Shown here piece by piece: positions 58,691 to 64,000 of a DNA stretch of 64,000 nt. The DNA comes from Symbiodinium natans. Lineage: Eukaryota; Sar; Dinophyceae; Suessiales; Symbiodiniaceae. The position numbers were made by a program, and so were the translations under genes. Location: contig CAJNDS010002609.1 of NCBI GenBank assembly GCA_905221605.1, positions 62,001-126,000 on the forward strand, given 5' to 3'. The notes below the pieces were generated by a model that made no database searches, was not told where the DNA came from, and worked only from the letters and a program-made list of their open reading frames with translations. Numbering within the stretch: position 1 is the first letter of the stretch; every line of letters starts with the position of its first letter.

Positions 58691-61210
58691 CCCTCAACCG
58701 AAGTGAGGCCGGAATGTCTTTTGACCAAGTCGTTGCCATTGGCTTGAAGACTTTGGCCAAGGCAAATTGCCTGTATGCTTGCACATTCTCTGTGTTGTCT
58801 ATTCGGGAGGTGATCCATGCCCTCGTTCGTGGAGGCCGCTATCCCTCAACCGAATGGAGGTCATTCCTGTAGACCCAGATGCTCGTTCTACGAGTCTCAT
58901 TGCATGTCCTGAGTGCTTCCATCCACACCCCTCAACCGTAGTGAGGCCGGACATGTCTTCAAACCAGGTCATGGCCCAAGGCTTCATGGACTCTGGTTAC
59001 GGTGGCTGCCTCTTGATGCACAGGGCATACTTCCTGTGGCTTTTGCCGGGAGGTGATCCATGCCCTCCGATTCTCAGAGGCCGCTATCCCTCTACCGGCG
59101 GGGTGGTCAATCCCCATACATAGACCGTTCCGATTGAGGCCCAATTCTGCACTTTCTCGTCATCTCACCTTGACGGATCCATGCCCTCGATTCACACATC
59201 TCCAACACGAGCCAAGCAGGAGGAACAGGTGAAGTACCTGCCCAAACATACCCCTTTTTAGGCTGGAGGACGCTAAGCGACCGAAATCGCCGCAGACAGG
59301 AACTTTCGTCTGCACGCTGCGAGGCGTAGCCACCCGAAGGGGCCGTTGGTCAAGGTGAAACTAAACTAAAAATTACCTCGCTTGAGGTGTTGCATTCTCA
59401 GCTAGGCCCTCTCTCAGCTGCAACCCTCAGCACTCGCGAGGCCGAACTTTGCCCTCCGCATGCATTGCTGTTGAGGCACTTGTTGTGGCATCAGCCTCCG
59501 TAAGTTTGGCAATCCCCACTCAGCACTGGATGTTCTGTTCGAGGCATATTTCCTCAGCGCATGCGAGGCCGCAAAGTGAAACACGTGAGGTATGAAAAAC
59601 TGCTACTCCAGGTTCGTCCGCAGCTCCGGCTTTCTCGCACTTACTAACCGTGCCTTGCAGCCTCCCCCAAAGTAGCGTCACCCTGGCTTTCTCGCTCTTA
59701 CTCACCAGTTGACCAATAATGCATCTCACGCGGTTGCTTCATGGTAAAACTGCAGCTCGAGGTCCCGGCGTTCTCGCTCTTACTAACCCGGACCGACACT
59801 GCAGAGAAGCATTGACTGTTGTTCCCTCAGCGGAGGCGAGGCCGAACAACCATTCCGCTGCATCAGCGCAGCCAGGCCCTCAGCTCCTCACTGAGCCAGG
59901 GCTCTCTTTAGACAGAGTTCCCCTGCTGGCAAGCCCTCTATCTCTTTGTGACCCCCGCGGTGCCACGTATAAGCAGCTGCACCGCGTGTCTTAGGACCAC
60001 AGTTTTCATTCGGATTTGTTGTTGTAGGCCTTCCAGTGCTTGAGGCCGAATCCAAACACCACATCTCACGTCACAAGGCTGGCAATTTGGCTCCAACATC
60101 TGAAGATAGTAACACATACTCTGCGTGGCGTCCGCGTGAGCTAGCCTGTCCTTTCTTTAGGAGTTCGGCTCCTTTCATCGCTTGTCTTACCACAGGTCTC
60201 TTTCGGTGGCCCGTACTCAGCAGCCAGCACATGTACCATCCTCAGACGCCAGAGCCGCCTTGCCCCAGCAAGTGCCCATACAAACCACTCACCAGATAGT
60301 GAGAGCCAACATCTTCAAACAACCTCCAGCGGCCGTGCCGCGAGGACCTAAACATCTGCAAGGTTCCGCCTTGTCTGTGTGCACGGACAGACCCCAGCCC
60401 TTGCAGGAGACGTGGATGTAAACAAAAGCAGGCCTGCCATGTCCAGCAGGCTGATTACCATTGGTTGCCTTCAGATGGGAAAAGCGCGAAGATCGGGTAA
60501 CCTCCATCTGAATCCTTTCCGGCCAATACCAACCCTTACAAACCCTCAGCACGGAGCGAGGCCGAAGGAGGCTTCTTGGACTATTGGTTTTCCGGGGAGC
60601 AGCCACCACCAGCTGCTCTTCAACTTGCACTGCGCCGCACCACAGTCCTACTGCAAGTTCCTTGGCAACGGTTTCTCAGTAGCACCAGTCAATGAGCTTT
60701 ACGACACTGATGCCTCTGGTTATTTATGTCCAGGCAGATCCACCAGGGTTGGGCCAAATCTTTTCTACCTGATTCTACCTGCGAAGAAAATCCTGTTGTG
60801 CTCAGCTTGCAGATCCCCGAAAACCTGCAAGCTTGGGCTCGAGCACACCGCAATTGTTCGGGACACTCCTGTCGCCACTGCAAGGATGCCTCTTGCAGTG
60901 CGACGTTGGCCTGCACTGTCTGCAGCGTGCCTGGCCGTTTCCCCCCGTGTTTCGGTCTCACCTTCGTTTTCCACACAAGTGAGCGAGGAACCCAAACTCA
61001 CCTTCAGCACAGCCCTCAATCCAAATGAGGGTCGGTGGGTTTTGCTCACCCAGAGACAGCAGGAATCTCTGGTGAGCAACAGGCTTGCGTCACCCCTCAA
61101 GCAATGCGAGGCTGCAACTCTCACTGTGACCCAGAGCAGACTGTAGGCCACAAGGTTCCCTCAGCAACGCGAGGACGAAAAGCTTCCCTCTAGCGAAGCG
61201 AGGCCGAAAA
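58691..61210. repeat. Swarm of short imperfect palindromes (CCCTCAGC-GCGAGG family)
   Basis: At least thirteen copies of a 20-33 bp imperfect inverted repeat: 58691-58713, 58820-58838, 58843-58860, 58928-58950, 59063-59083, 59088-59106, 59424-59447, 59551-59574, 59818-59850, 60543-60566, 61013-61035, 61094-61115, 61158-61180 and 61186-61210. The core is ccctcagc, a 3-6 base loop, then gcgaggccgaa. The copy at 59818-59850 has a longer stem, with gttgttc pairing to gaacaac. They lie in the non-coding stretch downstream of the copia ORF. Confidence 0.8.
59294..59343 (+). repeat. 50-bp direct repeat, copy 2
   Basis: Identical to 58542-58591. A longer shared block, gggaggtgatccatgccctc, also recurs at 58806 and 59048, so this stretch contains several duplicated modules. 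Confidence 0.9.
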
Positions 61211-61553
61211 CTGTGCACTCACGCCCTTCGTCGACGGCAGCAGTTGGCGGGCCGCCGCTCTATGACAGCTTAGCCGGTCAGCCGGCCTACGAGCAAACAC
61301 AGTTTTGCCAGGCCTCAAAACGGAACCTACCCTTAGTTACAAGCCCCAGGGCCAGCCACAACGGCACTAAAGACGCTCTCTACCTGAGCACCCCACCGGG
61401 GTTGAGCCGAAACCTTGAGCCAGACAGGAACTTTCACACCCCCGCTTGGACTGTGATGCCTCAGAGCCACGCACTTCTTCACAGCTCGGTGTTTCCAGTG
61501 CTTAAACATCTCATCCCAGGCAAAGTCCGAAAGCGAGCACTCCTACTGCCGAC

Positions 61554-64000
61554 CTAAGAAGGTGTTCCTACAAGACCTAACGTGACTTTCGCAGCACGCA
61601 AAAGAGCTCTACCCAGTTTAGTCGGATAGATACCTGTTTCTTCGACACTAGCAAGTGAAACATGCTGATGACTTTTGTCACAGGGCTTTCCAGAGAAGAT
61701 TTCACTCCACTCCTCTCGGTTTGTAGCAAAGAACCACCGCTTAAAGACCCCGTCGAAGGCACAACGGTCCACAACCCTTCCAAAGTTCAGACCAAGGCGC
61801 TTCTTTTCTTTCAGATAACTTTCCTCCTTCCAAAGACCACAGTTCTTTGGCCATTCCTGGGTAACCAGGATCTCTTTGCAGCGGTCCTCCAGAAGTCGTC
61901 CTAAAGCTTTCCAAGATGCAACATGCTTCTTGACCTGCTCTCGCCACCGATGTCGAAACTTCGGGCGATGCCAGTTCTTAAAGCGGTAGCTACATCCAGC
62001 GGTACACGGGGAAGCTATGTGGACATAGATCTGGGGCGGTTTCCTACTCAACAGACACAGCAAGACCTCTCCTAGAAACATTTGAGTACTCTTGCTTAAG
62101 AAGTCTTCTTTCTCAGTTATGCCTATATATGCTACTCGGTCACGAGCACACGCTCGGCACAACGCACTGTCCGTTGAACAAAACACCTCGATCACAAGCA
62201 GAGGAACAGATCCCAACGCAAGGTCTCTTGCCACTGGCTCGTACTTCGCCAGGTTTGTCGGGATTTTCTCAAGCTTTTCACATACTTCTTCAAGTTCTTC
62301 CATTCGTTCACGAAGGTGTTCAGGAACTACAAGACCCTGAAGGTCTTCTTCACACACTCTTTCCAGTCCACACGCAACCAGCAAATGCTCAAGCAACAAC
62401 TCCTCAGGAGATTTCGTCAGTCCATCGGCTGGATTCCGTTCTCCACTGATGAAGCTTAGAATCAGCCTTTCCAGGTGGACTAGCTCTTGAAGATAGCGAT
62501 GACGAAGCTCCAGGTGCCGAACACGGCGTAACAACCCCGTCATTTTGCTAATCGACAAAGCGGCTTCCGAATCCGAAGCCAGGTGAATCGGAAACTCACC
62601 GGTCTCTCCTTTGGGCATTCCATACAGGAGCGTTTCCATGAGCAAAGACAAGTACACCGACTCTTTGGCTGCCTCAGTCAGGGCTGCCAATTCGGCCTCC
62701 GCCGAACTCAACGCGGTCACCGACTGTTTCCGCGAGAAAGTTTTGATCATGATGCCATGCCACTTCACGATAGCACCAGACACAGAGCAAATGTTCCATG
62801 ACGCATCCACAAAGCCAGAGAGCCTGGTTTCCGAAGCGCAGCAAGGATACTCCAACGCTTCTGCCGAAAATCGCTGAAGGTACTCAGGCAAAGCCATCAC
62901 CCAGCGAACCACGCGTCTCAAGCAAGCTTCTGCCTGGCTATCTGGGTCACTCTGATACCGGCCCAGAAATCCTACCGGGTAGGACAAATGCGGCAACGTC
63001 AGGCTTGCCCACATCAACTTACCAAGCACACGTCTATAGCGTTCATACGCCTCAGTGCTGATAGGTGTTCCAGCCTCCTTCTTCCGGTACTCCCTCTCGA
63101 GGTTTCCCAGCACTGGTTTCACACCTTTTCCGCTAATGCCAAACTCTTCTCCAAGCGACTTCAAGTACCCCGGCTTCAGGCCAAAGAACACAGGCCCGTG
63201 CTCAGTGGTTCGGGCGATCACTCGACCCAAGAACTCGAGCTGCCCAGTCTTGCCAGGTTCTAGAAGCCCTGTCTGCTTCATTTTATAGATCTTCGCTAGC
63301 TTAGCGTACAGATCCTTGGCAACTGGCGGATTCTGGGAAAAGATGATGAGATCGTCAACATACACTAACACTAAGGTCAGCGCACCATCCTTCTCAAGCC
63401 GGTGATGCACAGTAGGGTCGGCAGTCTCACCAAACCCAAATTGCTTACGCAGCGTGCTGGTAAACTCTAGGTACCAGCTCAGTGGTCCTACTCTCAAGCC
63501 ATTCATGGCTTTGTGTAGCTGCGCAAACAGCGGCTTGTTCTCCTCATCATACATCCCATTCGGAAACCGGATACACTCTACTCCCTGCACAGGCGCTTGC
63601 ATGAAGGCAACGCTCACATCTGCTGACAACAAGGTGCCACCTCTGACAGCATGAATAGCAAGGACACCCCTCAAGGCTTCCAAAGACGTGGTGGGGGAAT
63701 ATATCCCATCAGCTAGAGGATTGGATCCAAATGCATAGTCTCTCACAACAAGACGAGCACGAACTCGTTCAGGGTTCGTGGCCGACGGTTTCGAAGTCAG
63801 AACCCACCTAGTCGTATGGATTCTCCGTGTAGCTCGTTTACGGGCCTCAGCTTCTCCTATAATCGTAGCTACACCAAAAGCATCAAGTTCTGAGAGCTCG
63901 AGTCTCATACCTTCTTCAAGATGCTTACGAGGCAAAACCTTGCCAGAAACTTCGCAAACCGCATTGTCCGGGACATGGACCCAAATCTTCTTTCCACCAA
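61554..64000 (-). mobile_element. Ty1/copia retrotransposon polyprotein, 3' part, with C-terminal extension
   Basis: One uninterrupted minus-strand frame runs in from beyond the window edge and stops at 61554, at least 815 codons. Counting from 63935 as residue 1, the copia reverse transcriptase spans about 20-270: WVLTSK, catalytic Asp106 in ADVSVAFMQAP, and YVDD (192-195). Copia RNase H follows: FVDASW (375-380), ALSSAEAELAAL (408-419), ASDSEAAL and NPADGLTKSP (501-510). The element would copy its RNA to DNA. Gag, protease and integrase should lie upstream, outside the window. Unusually, about 280 residues follow RNase H. Residues 575-793 have VIEVFCSTDSALCRA, ASPCTAGC, QEWPKNCGLW and FDGVFKRWFFATN, a layout like a divergent cytosine-5 methyltransferase. 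No stop or frameshift breaks the ORF, so the copy may be young. No LTR was identified. Confidence 0.9.

Overview
The window looks like nuclear DNA of a dinoflagellate, probably a Symbiodiniaceae-like species. Signs are short exons split by small introns with GT, GC and GA donors, direct repeats at many splice junctions, degenerate TTTAGGG-type telomere motifs scattered through introns and spacers, abundant microsatellites, tandem gene copies, and a Ty1/copia element with an unusual C-terminus. The species is an inference; no ribosomal or organelle marker is present. Every gene I can identify is on the minus strand, so the window fits one unidirectional gene cluster read from high to low coordinates.

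From low to high coordinates. 0-2.9 kb holds only exon-like minus-strand fragments. 2.9-11.9 kb is a tandem array of three dUTPase genes cut into about nine micro-exons. The third copy is broken by a 3,074-bp inverted-repeat transposon with a 9-bp target duplication. 12.1-13.1 kb has an unidentified minus-strand gene. 15.5-18.2 kb has a Lys/Ala-rich coiled-coil gene and an EF-hand gene. 25.0-25.8 kb encodes a J-domain co-chaperone, and 27.1-29.4 kb an hnRNP-like protein with two RRMs. 30-48 kb is gene-poor: low-complexity DNA plus a few exon-like minus-strand stretches, one with an alpha/beta-hydrolase nucleophile-elbow motif.

48.57-50.83 kb is a complete three-exon protein kinase gene (339 aa) ending in a CaaX-like cysteine cluster, next to a telomere-like array. 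51.11-53.80 kb is a complete three-exon gene (841 aa) with three SPRY-like repeats, a Mind-bomb-type repeat, a ZZ-like zinc finger and a MIB/HERC2 domain. Both models close in frame across all junctions. 54-58.5 kb is repeats and unclear ORFs, including a 3.2-copy tandem of about 320 bp. 58.5-61.3 kb is filled with short imperfect palindromes of one family. 61.55-64 kb is the 3' part of a copia polyprotein whose C-terminal extension resembles a cytosine-methyltransferase fold.

The most interesting items are the methyltransferase-like tail of the copia protein, the palindrome swarm beside it, the transposon-broken dUTPase array, and the recurring direct repeats at intron ends, which suggest introner-type intron gain. 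Exon boundaries were worked out by eye from protein-family conservation and reading phase.
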